A stretch of 64,000 bases of DNA from CBDBDZ01 sp965204215 (lineage in GTDB: Bacteria; Pseudomonadota; Gammaproteobacteria; Pseudomonadales; GM7GCV1). The notes beneath the pieces are model-generated. The model was not told where the DNA came from and searched no databases. It was given only the letters and a program-made list of their open reading frames with translations. This document shows positions 36,808-44,669 of this stretch, piece after piece. The stretch's first letter is position 1. Each line of letters begins with the position of its first letter. Made by a program: the position numbers and the translations under genes. Location of the stretch: assembly GCA_965204215.1 (NCBI GenBank), contig CBDBDZ010000014.1, positions 868,001 through 932,000 on the forward strand. Reading direction: 5' to 3'.

Positions 36808-38508
36808 ATGAAAGTCATTTATATACTATTACCATTAATTATCACTTCTTTACTTACTGCCTGTGGCGGTTCGTCGACACCCGTTGCCAATAATTCAGTC
36901 AATGATAATGGTGCAATAGGAACAACAGTTGACACTACTGCAGCTGATTCGACTACCCCTGTTGTTAATAATTCAGTCAATGATAATGGTGCAATAGGAA
37001 CAACAGTTGACACTACTGCAACTGATCCGATTATACCTTCCAGTTTAGTATTTAGCCCCAATGTTTTTGAAGATGAAAATATTTATCAAAGTCGTTGTGA
37101 AGCACCGCGTTCAGGCATTAACCCGGCAACCAATAGCCCATTTCCAGATAGAACTGGCTCGGTGTTAGAGGAAAATTTTTGGCTTCGCTCCTGGACTAAT
37201 CGCACCTATTTATTTTACCGCGAAGTGGTTGATAGAAATCCTGGCGACTTTGCAACAACGCAGGCATATTTTGATGTTCTGCGAACACAGTCTGTCACCA
37301 ATTCGGGTGCACCGAGAGATCAATTTCATTTTACCGCAAACACTGCGGAATATTTTGAATTAACCAATAATGGGGCTTCGGCTGGTTACGGGTTCAGACT
37401 CAATGTGATTCAAGCCTCTGCGCCGCGCGATATTCGTTTATCTTATGTTGAACCTGATAGTCCAGCTGCGCAAGCTGGGCTTTCTCGCGGTCTGAAAATC
37501 ATTGCTATTGATGGTGTTGATGCCATCAATGGGACTGATATAAACAGACTGAATAACGGATTAAGCCCTAATATCAATGAAACCCATGAATTTGTATTTG
37601 AAGATGGCAATGGTAACCGATCAACTGTTTCACTAACAGCGCAGTCGGTGATTAGTACGCCCGTCTTAAATAATTTTGTTATTGACCAAAATGGTACCAG
37701 TGTCGGTTATCTGTTGTTAAATTCATTCAGTATACGTTCAGCAGAAGAACAGTTATCAGATGCTTTTAGCAACTTTTCGGATCAAAATATTGATGACCTG
37801 GTGGTAGATTTACGCTACAACGGTGGCGGGTTTTTGGCCATATCTTCCCAGTTAGGTTATATGATAGCGGGTGCGGGTCAAACTAATGGTAGAACCTTTG
37901 AATTGTTACAATTTAATGACAAACACCCAACCATCGACCCAGTGACAGGGCGGACGATTGAACCCACGCCTTTTTTTAATCAAGGACTTGGTTTTTCCCT
38001 TTCATCAGGACAGGCATTACCTAGCGTGAATTTGCAGCGTGTATTTATTTTAAGCACAAATTCTACCTGTTCTGCCAGTGAATCATTAATTAACGGTTTG
38101 CGCGGTGTAGGTGTGGAAGTGATATTAATTGGCAGCAGAACCTGTGGTAAGCCTTTCGGGTTTTATCCTACTGATAATTGTGGTACCACTTATTTTACCA
38201 TTCAATTTGGCGGTATTAATGATGCTGGTTACGGCGATTATACCGATGGCTTTTTCCCTTCGGTGACAGACAATGGCGAAGATGCCGTTCGCGGTTGTAC
38301 GGTTGCAGATGACCTTGCACAACCCTTAGGCAGTATTGAAGAAAACATGTTTGAAACTGCACTTTATTTTATAGATAATAATAATTGCCCTGCTTCTCCG
38401 CTAGCAAGACCAGCACCCAGGGTTGATTTTAATACAGAAAGTGCAGTATTGAATAGAGATAGTGATAAACGGCTACGGCTTATTGAACAACTGAAACTAT
38501 ACCAATAG
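36808..38508 (+). CDS. S41-family peptidase lipoprotein with PDZ domain
   Basis: A 566-residue envelope protease. A lipoprotein signal ends in LLTAC (Cys at about residue 19) and is followed by a low-complexity linker with a 26-residue tandem duplication. A PDZ domain (about 205-260) includes YVEPDSPAAQAGLSRG. The S41 domain has DLVVDLRYNGGG, the nucleophile Ser in STCSASESLINGL and the general-base Lys in SRTCGKPFGF. This differs from the Prc/CtpA types, which act on periplasmic C-termini, in its Cys-rich core. The substrate is unknown. Start is the ATG at 36808. dprA begins 12 bp after the stop. Confidence 0.88.
   Translation: MKVIYILLPLIITSLLTACGGSSTPVANNSVNDNGAIGTTVDTTAADSTTPVVNNSVNDNGAIGTTVDTTATDPIIPSSLVFSPNVFEDENIYQSRCEAPRSGINPATNSPFPDRTGSVLEENFWLRSWTNRTYLFYREVVDRNPGDFATTQAYFDVLRTQSVTNSGAPRDQFHFTANTAEYFELTNNGASAGYGFRLNVIQASAPRDIRLSYVEPDSPAAQAGLSRGLKIIAIDGVDAINGTDINRLNNGLSPNINETHEFVFEDGNGNRSTVSLTAQSVISTPVLNNFVIDQNGTSVGYLLLNSFSIRSAEEQLSDAFSNFSDQNIDDLVVDLRYNGGGFLAISSQLGYMIAGAGQTNGRTFELLQFNDKHPTIDPVTGRTIEPTPFFNQGLGFSLSSGQALPSVNLQRVFILSTNSTCSASESLINGLRGVGVEVILIGSRTCGKPFGFYPTDNCGTTYFTIQFGGINDAGYGDYTDGFFPSVTDNGEDAVRGCTVADDLAQPLGSIEENMFETALYFIDNNNCPASPLARPAPRVDFNTESAVLNRDSDKRLRLIEQLKLYQ
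36880..37035. repeat. 78-bp tandem duplication in the S41 protease linker
   Basis: Two successive 78-bp units encode nearly the same 26 residues, each containing NNSVNDNGAIGTTVDTTA. The copies differ by only a few bases, so the duplication is recent. It lengthens the linker between the lipid anchor and the catalytic part without changing frame. Confidence 0.9.
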
Positions 38509-38520
38509 CGGGTTCAAAAC

Positions 38521-39663
38521 ATGGATGTTACCATCGTACTAACTGAAGCCTTAGCTGCATTAATTGTTTGCGAATCTAAATTGGCTAACGCTAAAATTAA
38601 TAGTAAATGTTATAGCAATAACAATAAGCGACAATTGCTAAAACATTACAAAAGCTTTAGTAACATTGTGCAAGCAGGGCTAGATGGAAAATTAAAAAGT
38701 GATATTAATTTATTATTCCAGCAACAAGTTCAGCGTTTGGATGACTGGCAGCAACGCTTAAATTATTTGCGCTCCCAATCCATTGAGTTACAGTATTATA
38801 CCGATAACAATTATCCGCGATTGCTACAAAATATTAATGATGCGCCGTTATTGCTCTATACCATGGGAAACAGTAGTCTATTGAATATGCCTCAAATTGG
38901 AATTGTCGGGAGCAGAAATACGACTCATTCAGGAGTCAAAAATGCTCACAGTTTTGCTAAGTGTTTAACTCAATTGGGGTTTGCTATTACTAGCGGTATG
39001 GCAAACGGTGTTGATACTCAGGCTCACAAAGGAGCATTATCGGTAATGGGCCATACTATCGCAGTTTTAGGCAGTGGATTATTACACCCCTATCCGGCAA
39101 ACAACAAAAAGCTAATGCATGAAATTATAGAAAAAGGAGGAGCAATTATTAGCGAATACATTCCGGAAGCTACGCCTAAACCTGCTTATTTCCCACTTCG
39201 TAATCGAATTATCAGCGGTTTATCATTGGGCGTTTTGGTGGTTGAAGCATCGCTTCGCAGTGGTTCACTAATCACTGCAAGGCTTGCGGCGGAACAGGGC
39301 AGAGAAGTATTTGCCATACCGGGAAGTATTCACAGTCCGGTTTCTAAAGGTTGTCATCAATTGATTCGCGACGGTGCGTTGCTGGTTGAGAATACTGAAC
39401 ATATTGTAGAGCATTTAGCACCTTTGGTTAGTGTGCAGCAGGAGTTACTGCAGGTAACCGAATCAAGCAGTGAAAAATCAACGATTAGAGGTTTATCAAC
39501 TTGGCAACAAAAAGTACTGACGGCATTAGGGTATGATCCAATTACTATGGATGATTTAATTGGCTTAATAGATATCAATGCCAGTGAATTAAATGTTATA
39601 TTAATGGAGTTAGAACTAGCTGGTTTTGTCAAACAAACAATATTTGGCTATCAACGTTTATAG
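38521..39663 (+). CDS. dprA: DNA processing protein DprA/Smf
   Basis: Binds incoming single-stranded DNA and loads RecA during natural transformation. It has 380 residues. The Rossmann-like core includes GIVGSRNTTHSG, TSGMANGVDTQAHKGAL, VLGSGLLHPYPANNK and FPLRNRIISGLS, followed by ASLRSGSLITARLAAEQGR. The last 65 residues form the winged-helix DprA C-terminal domain. The first 40 residues are Asn/Lys-rich and poorly conserved. In many gammaproteobacteria dprA is near sua5 or hemF; that neighbourhood is not seen here. Confidence 0.94.
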   Translation: MDVTIVLTEALAALIVCESKLANAKINSKCYSNNNKRQLLKHYKSFSNIVQAGLDGKLKSDINLLFQQQVQRLDDWQQRLNYLRSQSIELQYYTDNNYPRLLQNINDAPLLLYTMGNSSLLNMPQIGIVGSRNTTHSGVKNAHSFAKCLTQLGFAITSGMANGVDTQAHKGALSVMGHTIAVLGSGLLHPYPANNKKLMHEIIEKGGAIISEYIPEATPKPAYFPLRNRIISGLSLGVLVVEASLRSGSLITARLAAEQGREVFAIPGSIHSPVSKGCHQLIRDGALLVENTEHIVEHLAPLVSVQQELLQVTESSSEKSTIRGLSTWQQKVLTALGYDPITMDDLIGLIDINASELNVILMELELAGFVKQTIFGYQRL

Positions 39664-39686
39664 TCTGGCTATGTTATACTTAAGCC

Positions 39687-40016
39687 ATGAGTTATATATA
39701 CTTGGCGGTAGCAATAATTTTTGAAGTTATCGGCACCAGTGCTTTAAAAGTTTCTGAAGAATTTACCAGGCTTGTTCCAGGTGTTGTGGTAGTTATTGGC
39801 TATGGCATTAGTTTCTATTTTATGGCGTTGGCCTTCAGAACCATACCTATTGGTATTGCCTATGCTGTTTGGTCAGGCTTTGGAATGGTATTAGTCGCTT
39901 TAATTGGTGTGATTGTTTATAAACAAATATTGGATGCGCCAGCGGTTATAGGAATGATTCTTGTTATTGCAGGAGTCGCTATTATGCATCTGTACTCTAA
40001 AGTGTTGATTCATTGA
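39687..40016 (+). CDS. Small multidrug resistance (SMR) transporter
   Basis: A 109-residue four-helix exporter that uses the proton gradient. The membrane Glu of helix 1 is in IIFEVIGTSALKVSEEFTR and the later GIAYAVWSGFGMVLVALIG is the SMR signature. The sequence is nearer EmrE/QacE than the guanidinium exporters of the SugE type. Start is the ATG at 39687, 23 bp after dprA. EmrE-like members export quaternary cations. Confidence 0.93.
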   Translation: MSYIYLAVAIIFEVIGTSALKVSEEFTRLVPGVVVVIGYGISFYFMALAFRTIPIGIAYAVWSGFGMVLVALIGVIVYKQILDAPAVIGMILVIAGVAIMHLYSKVLIH

Positions 40017-40025
40017 TTGCCATAA

Positions 40026-40946
40026 TTGATTAAGAGTAGTGGTCTAAATAGCAGTTTACTTAACTCACCAACGCATAAAGGTATTATTCTCGGCATTATT
40101 GCAACGATTATTTTTGCAATACAAGATGCAATCACCCAACATCTGGCACGTTCTATTCCCGTCTCTATTATTGTGGCTGTGCGCTATAGTGCTTTTTTGT
40201 TATTTGCGCTTTGGTTTGTATTACGCAATCATTCATTAAGGCAAGTAATAACAGTTAGCAATAAAGGATTACAAATTTTAAGAGGCGCAATCTTGGTAAT
40301 AGAAATGAGCGTTTTTGCCATTGCTCTACAATATATAGGGGTAGGGGAAATGCATGCTGTTTTTTCAGGGTATCCGCTAATTGTCGCTGCATTATCTCCC
40401 TGGTTATTAAAAGAGCGGGTCAGCTGGCAAATGTGGATTGCTGTTTCAGTTGGATTCATTGGTACTTTAATTATCCTTAATCCAGATAGTCAAGGTATTC
40501 ATGCGGGTTTCTTATTAGCCTTTTGTTGCACATTAATGTTTGGAGTGTATACAGTCCTCACTCGGTTAGTCAGTAAAACAGACAGCTTTCAAAGCTCAAT
40601 GTTTTATACCGCATTTGTCGGTTTTGTTTTCGGAATTCCTTTTGCATTGCTAAGTATACAGCCTATAGCTGTGGATATGCTAGGTTGGTTATTAATCATA
40701 TCTATATTGGGAATTACATCACACATTCTACTTATTAAAGCCTTAGAGTTAGTTGCTGCAGTGACCTTACAGCCGTTTAATTACTTGACCCTGATATGGG
40801 CATTATTAATCAGTTTTGTTGTTTTTAATGAAGTGCCAACCCTGCGCATTATATTTGGGGCATTATTGATAGTGGGCGGAGGGCTTTACGTGGTTTTACA
40901 TCAAAATAGTAAAAAAAAGGTTGTAGAATTGACAGATATCCATTAA
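40026..40946 (+). CDS. EamA/DMT-superfamily transporter
   Basis: A 306-residue protein with ten membrane helices in two EamA halves of five. GIIATIIFAIQDAITQHLA and EMHAVFSGYPLIVAALSPWLLKE fit the first half, QPFNYLTLIWALLISFVVFNE the second. No ATG lies near the front, so the TTG at 40026 is the best start. The stop codon TAA is part of an ATTAA motif duplicated on the far side of an inserted 241-bp element. The substrate (drug, amino acid or metabolite) cannot be told. Confidence 0.85.
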   Translation: MIKSSGLNSSLLNSPTHKGIILGIIATIIFAIQDAITQHLARSIPVSIIVAVRYSAFLLFALWFVLRNHSLRQVITVSNKGLQILRGAILVIEMSVFAIALQYIGVGEMHAVFSGYPLIVAALSPWLLKERVSWQMWIAVSVGFIGTLIILNPDSQGIHAGFLLAFCCTLMFGVYTVLTRLVSKTDSFQSSMFYTAFVGFVFGIPFALLSIQPIAVDMLGWLLIISILGITSHILLIKALELVAAVTLQPFNYLTLIWALLISFVVFNEVPTLRIIFGALLIVGGGLYVVLHQNSKKKVVELTDIH

Positions 40947-41187
40947 CCTAGATTCCGTAGTTGAACCTGGAATTTACAGTTATTTTCAGGAAATAATGCA
41001 AGGCATGGCTTGCAGGTAATGTTTGTAGCCCTTACCAAAAGCCATAACGCAGCAGTGTGAACTGAAAAGGGCTGTAAAGCCAGGTAGCGGTTTGTAATTC
41101 ACTTATGAAGTGAATCGAAGAATAAGCGTTTATCAATAACATTCAAACTCTTAGAAGTGAAATTAGCGTTCAACTGCGGAATCTAGG
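40947..41187. mobile_element. IS1380-like non-autonomous element (MITE), 241 bp
   Basis: Ends are CCTAGATTCCGTAGTTGAAC and the complement of CCTAGATTCCGCAGTTGAAC, a 20-bp inverted repeat with one mismatch. ATTAA stands before (40942-40946) and after (41188-41192), a perfect 5-bp target duplication. There is no open reading frame of useful length. The terminal CCTAGATTC and the 5-bp duplication resemble IS1380-family elements such as ISEcp1 (from memory), which suggests mobilisation by an IS1380-type transposase elsewhere in the genome. It inserted at the very end of the EamA gene without damaging it. Confidence 0.85.
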
Positions 41188-41204
41188 ATTAAGGTATGGA
41201 TGAT

Positions 41205-41332
41205 ATTAATCTGGCAATAAAATATCGCTCCTGCGTATTTCAATGCTTCGCAATCGAGTTGACGCTTGTCAGCAGCACTTCCTCCTTGTGCCACATATTT
41301 GTTCGGTATTTTCATGCCGAATTAGAATTAAT
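41205..41332. repeat. Family 2 repeat, copy D (short form)
   Basis: A 128-bp element lying 12 bp behind the IS1380-like element's target duplication, ending about 40 bp before the first NrdR box. The left end ATTAATCTGGCAATAAAATA is intact. The right end has a small extra duplication (GAATTA repeated). The internal hairpin with GTATTTCAAGG arms is absent. A three-base insertion (CTC) lies in the GCACTTCCTTGTGC hairpin. Confidence 0.8.
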
Positions 41333-41370
41333 ATAAGGTAAAACATAAAAATGGAAAAAATCTTCAAAAT

Positions 41371-41382
41371 ACTATATATAGT
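41371..41382. promoter_or_regulatory. NrdR box 1
   Basis: ACTATATATAGT matches the core of the NrdR box. It lies exactly 32 bp upstream of a second identical copy, which fits the paired, helically phased boxes known for NrdR. It is 167 bp upstream of the nrdJa start. Confidence 0.88.
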
Positions 41383-41385
41383 GCT

Positions 41386-41414
41386 TTGACTTTTAAAAAA
41401 AAACTATATATAGT
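41386..41414 (+). promoter_or_regulatory. nrdJ promoter
   Basis: TTGACT (41386-41391) and TATAGT (41409-41414) with 17 bp between form a near-consensus sigma-70 promoter. The -10 is part of NrdR box 2, and box 1 lies just upstream of the -35. Predicted start near 41421 gives a leader of about 117 bases, whose GCTTAAATTAAGC palindrome (41418-41430) lies at the start site. Confidence 0.75.
41403..41414. promoter_or_regulatory. NrdR box 2
   Basis: A second ACTATATATAGT, identical to box 1. It overlaps the -10 hexamer of the promoter, so bound NrdR would block RNA polymerase. NrdR is a zinc-finger/ATP-cone repressor of ribonucleotide reductase genes in nearly all bacteria. Confidence 0.88.
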
Positions 41415-41537
41415 AATGCTTAAATTAAGCAACAAACTTTTCCTATATGGTTTCTTAAAGATAACTATCCGGGGTGTTTGTTTCTATAATGCTTTTAACT
41501 TTAAATTATAACTCGTTACCTGGCACCGTCTTAAAAT

Positions 41538-43694
41538 ATGCAAAAGAACAATAAGATGATTTTACAGCAGCAAGGTGTTAATTTACAGCAATTACCTTTG
41601 CAACCATCTTCTGAAGATATTTGGAATACTAAATATCGTCTTAAAGATCGTCATAACAATAATATAGATGTCGATGTAGAAGCGACATACAAACGTGTGG
41701 CTAAAGCGCTGTCAGTTGTTGAGAAACCCCGTGACAGGGAAAAGTGGGAAAAATCATTTTTATGGGCGTTACACAATGGAGCGCTTCCAGCTGGTCGCAT
41801 TATATCTAATGCTGGAGCGAAAGATTACAAACCAGCTACATCGACTATTAACTGTACTGTATCAGGTACTATTGAAGATTCGATGGACGATATACTTGGC
41901 AAGAGTCATGAAGCGGGTATGACACTGAAAGCCGGCTGCGGCATAGGTTATGAGTTTTCAACCTTAAGACCCAAAGGAGCTTATGTTTCAGGTGCGGGAG
42001 CCTACACTTCGGGGCCTTTATCGTTTATGGAAATTTACGATAAAATGTGTTTCACGGTTAGTTCTGCTGGAGGTCGGCGAGGCGCGCAAATGGCGACTTT
42101 TGATGTCAATCATCCCGATGTAATTGATTTTATTAAAGCCAAACGCGAAGATGGCAGGCTGCGCCAATTCAATTTATCACTACTAATTACTTCGGAATTT
42201 ATCGAAGCGGTTAAAAATGATGCAATGTGGAAATTAAATTTTCCAGTTAGTCGCGATGAATTGAAAGAAGTGGACATTACAGACCCCGAACAAGTGATAT
42301 GGAGAAACTTTCCGGCTGAGTCCAAAACATACCTGACCAATCCGGAAGGACTGACAGCATGTAAAGTTTACAAGCAAATACCTGCCAAGAGTTTATGGGA
42401 TATGATAATGGTATCTACCTACGATTTTGCCGAACCAGGGTTTATTCTCATCGATAAAGTCAATGAATACAATAACAATTGGTGGACGGAGAATATCCGT
42501 GCGACCAATCCCTGTGGTGAGCAACCATTACCGCCTTATGGCAGCTGCCTTTTAGGTTCTATTAATTTAACCAAATTTGTTGAAGAACCTTTTACACCAC
42601 AAGCGCGATTTGATTGGGACAGATACAACGAAGTGGTTAGTGTTTTTAGCAGAATGCTTGATAATGTGGTTGAAATTAACGGATTGCCACTTGAAGGGCA
42701 ATGTAATGAAATTCTGTACAAACGCCGTCACGGTATGGGCTTTTTAGGTTTGGGTTCGTCAATTACCATGCTGGGTATGACCTATGGTGACGATGTGTCC
42801 ATTAAGTTCACCGAAAGAGTCGCCAAAGAAATGGCATTAACGGGTTGGCGTGAGGCCTTATCACTTGCCAAAGAAAAAGGTGCTGCACCTATAATGGATG
42901 ATGAATTTGATGTGACAGTTGCTATGTTAGCTCAGCGTCCTGAAATGGCAGATGATGGTTATAAAGTTGGCGATAAAATATTGGGTAAAGTGTTGCATGC
43001 AAAATACAGCCGCTATATGCAGCAAGTTGCTAATGAAGACCCAAAGCTGATTGAGGAACTACTCCAGGTTGGTGCTCGTTATTCACACCACTCTTCCATA
43101 GCACCTACAGGTACTATTTCGGCGTCTATGGCTAATAATGCAAGCAATGGTATTGAACCCAGCTTTGATCACGCCTATGTGCGCAATATTATTCGTGAAG
43201 GGCGCAAGGCCAAAGAAAAAGTTGATATGCTTTCGTATGAACTAATGGCATATCGACTAATGGTCAATGAGAAGGCAGACCCTCGTTCGAAAAAAGCAGA
43301 AAATCAGTTGCCGGCAAATTTCGTTACCTCTGCCTCTATTACTCCCAGGCAGCACGTGGATATTCAGGCGGCTGCGCAGAAGTGGGTTGATTCTGCCATT
43401 TCAAAAACAGCAAACGTGCCTCAAGACTATGATTTTGAAGATTTCAAAAATATTTATATGTATGCCTATGAACAGGGGTTAAAAGGCTGTACCACTTTTC
43501 GTTTTAACCCTGAAGTTTATCAAGGTGTGCTGGTTAACGAAGAAAATTTGGAAAACACCACCTACCAATTTGTCCTGGATGATGGCACTAAAGTCAACTT
43601 GCAAGGCAATGAAGAAGTGGAATATGAAGGTGAAGTGCATACAGCGGCTAACCTGTTTGATGCTCTTAAAGAAGGTTATTACGGTAAGTTTTAA
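41538..43694 (+). CDS. nrdJa: Adenosylcobalamin-dependent (class II) ribonucleotide reductase, catalytic subunit
   Basis: Makes deoxyribonucleotides with adenosylcobalamin as radical source, so needs no oxygen. It has 718 residues if the ATG at 41538 is used; an ATG at 41556 is equally possible. Key positions are Cys106 in STINCTVSG, the radical-site motif ATNPCGEQ with Asn324, Cys326 and Glu328, and Cys337 in GSCLLGSINL. GRRGAQMATFDVNHPD and IAPTGTISASMANNASNGIEP are family hallmarks. The redox-active C-terminal cysteines are absent here and sit in the next gene, as in the split NrdJa/NrdJb of Pseudomonas. Confidence 0.95.
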   Translation: MQKNNKMILQQQGVNLQQLPLQPSSEDIWNTKYRLKDRHNNNIDVDVEATYKRVAKALSVVEKPRDREKWEKSFLWALHNGALPAGRIISNAGAKDYKPATSTINCTVSGTIEDSMDDILGKSHEAGMTLKAGCGIGYEFSTLRPKGAYVSGAGAYTSGPLSFMEIYDKMCFTVSSAGGRRGAQMATFDVNHPDVIDFIKAKREDGRLRQFNLSLLITSEFIEAVKNDAMWKLNFPVSRDELKEVDITDPEQVIWRNFPAESKTYLTNPEGLTACKVYKQIPAKSLWDMIMVSTYDFAEPGFILIDKVNEYNNNWWTENIRATNPCGEQPLPPYGSCLLGSINLTKFVEEPFTPQARFDWDRYNEVVSVFSRMLDNVVEINGLPLEGQCNEILYKRRHGMGFLGLGSSITMLGMTYGDDVSIKFTERVAKEMALTGWREALSLAKEKGAAPIMDDEFDVTVAMLAQRPEMADDGYKVGDKILGKVLHAKYSRYMQQVANEDPKLIEELLQVGARYSHHSSIAPTGTISASMANNASNGIEPSFDHAYVRNIIREGRKAKEKVDMLSYELMAYRLMVNEKADPRSKKAENQLPANFVTSASITPRQHVDIQAAAQKWVDSAISKTANVPQDYDFEDFKNIYMYAYEQGLKGCTTFRFNPEVYQGVLVNEENLENTTYQFVLDDGTKVNLQGNEEVEYEGEVHTAANLFDALKEGYYGKF

Positions 43695-43716
43695 GAACAA
43701 TACGAGATATAAGTTA

Positions 43717-44517
43717 ATGATCAAGAAAATAGCAAGGCCCATAGTAAGTTTTAATGTAGTTAACACAGGTGACGTTAATGTTGCAGAAAATGTTGTAGAG
43801 TCCGTCAAGACTGATTCTAATCCTGCTTCTGAACAGATGGTTACAGCTGCGAAAAACAGCAGGAAAGATGATAACATCACTTACATTCATGAGAAGCTTG
43901 AACGCCCGGAGAAACTTATAGGCTCTACTTATAAAGTTAAACCGCCTGGTTATGATAATGCGCTCTATATCACCATGAATGATATTATTTTAAATGAAGA
44001 TACAGATAATCCGGTGCGCAAACCTTTTGAGGTGTTTATTAATACCAAAAATATGGATCATTATGAGTGGGCATCGGCATTAACTTTGTTAATTTCGGCA
44101 ATATTTAGAAAAGGCGGCGATGTTGCTTTTATTGCCAAAGAATTAAAATCAGTATTTAGTCCTACTAAAGGCTATCACAAAAAAGGTTATGGTTTTATGC
44201 CCTCATTGGTGGCAGAAATTGGCAATGTGATAGAAAAGCATATGATTTCAATTGGTTTAATTGAGCATCAGGGAGTAACGAAAGAGAAAATTGAAGCGGC
44301 TAAAGAAATGATGCAAGAATCCAAGCGTTTGCAAAAAGCGCAGTCGGAACCTCAAAACAAGTTGGAACAAATCCAATTAACGGCTGATGACGATGAAGAA
44401 ATATTTGATGAATTGCCTGAAGATGGTGCTTTTTGCCTTGCCTGCGGCACCAATGCTGTGTTTAGATTAGACAATTGTATGACCTGTGTTAATTGTGGGG
44501 AGTCGAAATGCGGATAG
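43717..44517 (+). CDS. nrdJb: NrdJb, C-terminal part of the split class II ribonucleotide reductase (TSCPD protein)
   Basis: A 266-residue protein matching Pseudomonas NrdJb. The TSCPD domain is in the middle (VFINTKNMDHYEWASALTLL, then FRKGGDVAFIAKELKSVFSP). The tail has a cysteine cluster, CLACG and CMTCVNCGESKCG, which would reduce the active site of NrdJa and may bind zinc. The ATG at 43717 is used, 22 bp after nrdJa; further upstream in-frame codons lie in nrdJa. The first 50 residues are a non-conserved linker. Confidence 0.9.
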   Translation: MIKKIARPIVSFNVVNTGDVNVAENVVESVKTDSNPASEQMVTAAKNSRKDDNITYIHEKLERPEKLIGSTYKVKPPGYDNALYITMNDIILNEDTDNPVRKPFEVFINTKNMDHYEWASALTLLISAIFRKGGDVAFIAKELKSVFSPTKGYHKKGYGFMPSLVAEIGNVIEKHMISIGLIEHQGVTKEKIEAAKEMMQESKRLQKAQSEPQNKLEQIQLTADDDEEIFDELPEDGAFCLACGTNAVFRLDNCMTCVNCGESKCG

Positions 44518-44669
44518 TAGCCCTTCCAGTGAATTCAATAAACAAGTTAAAATAATTTGGACTAGACAACTAGCAGCGAGATTATCGCGAGACGCTATTT
44601 TTATTGAACAATTTCCTGGCTAAGTACAACTAATCTGTGCCTTTTATTTACCTATTTACGAGATTAGTT

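Noticed and set aside
36819..37061. 80-residue reading frame opposite the S41 protease linker
   Set aside because: It is a mirror of the tandem linker duplication, with low-complexity translation and no start signal.
40946..41538. Cobalamin riboswitch before the B12-dependent reductase
   Set aside because: The gap is accounted for by two repeats and the NrdR-controlled promoter. The 117-base leader is too short and lacks the B12-box pattern.
43525..43716. Upstream extension of NrdJb
   Set aside because: The bases code for the end of nrdJa; the ATG at 43717 starts the NrdJb chain after a 22-bp gap.
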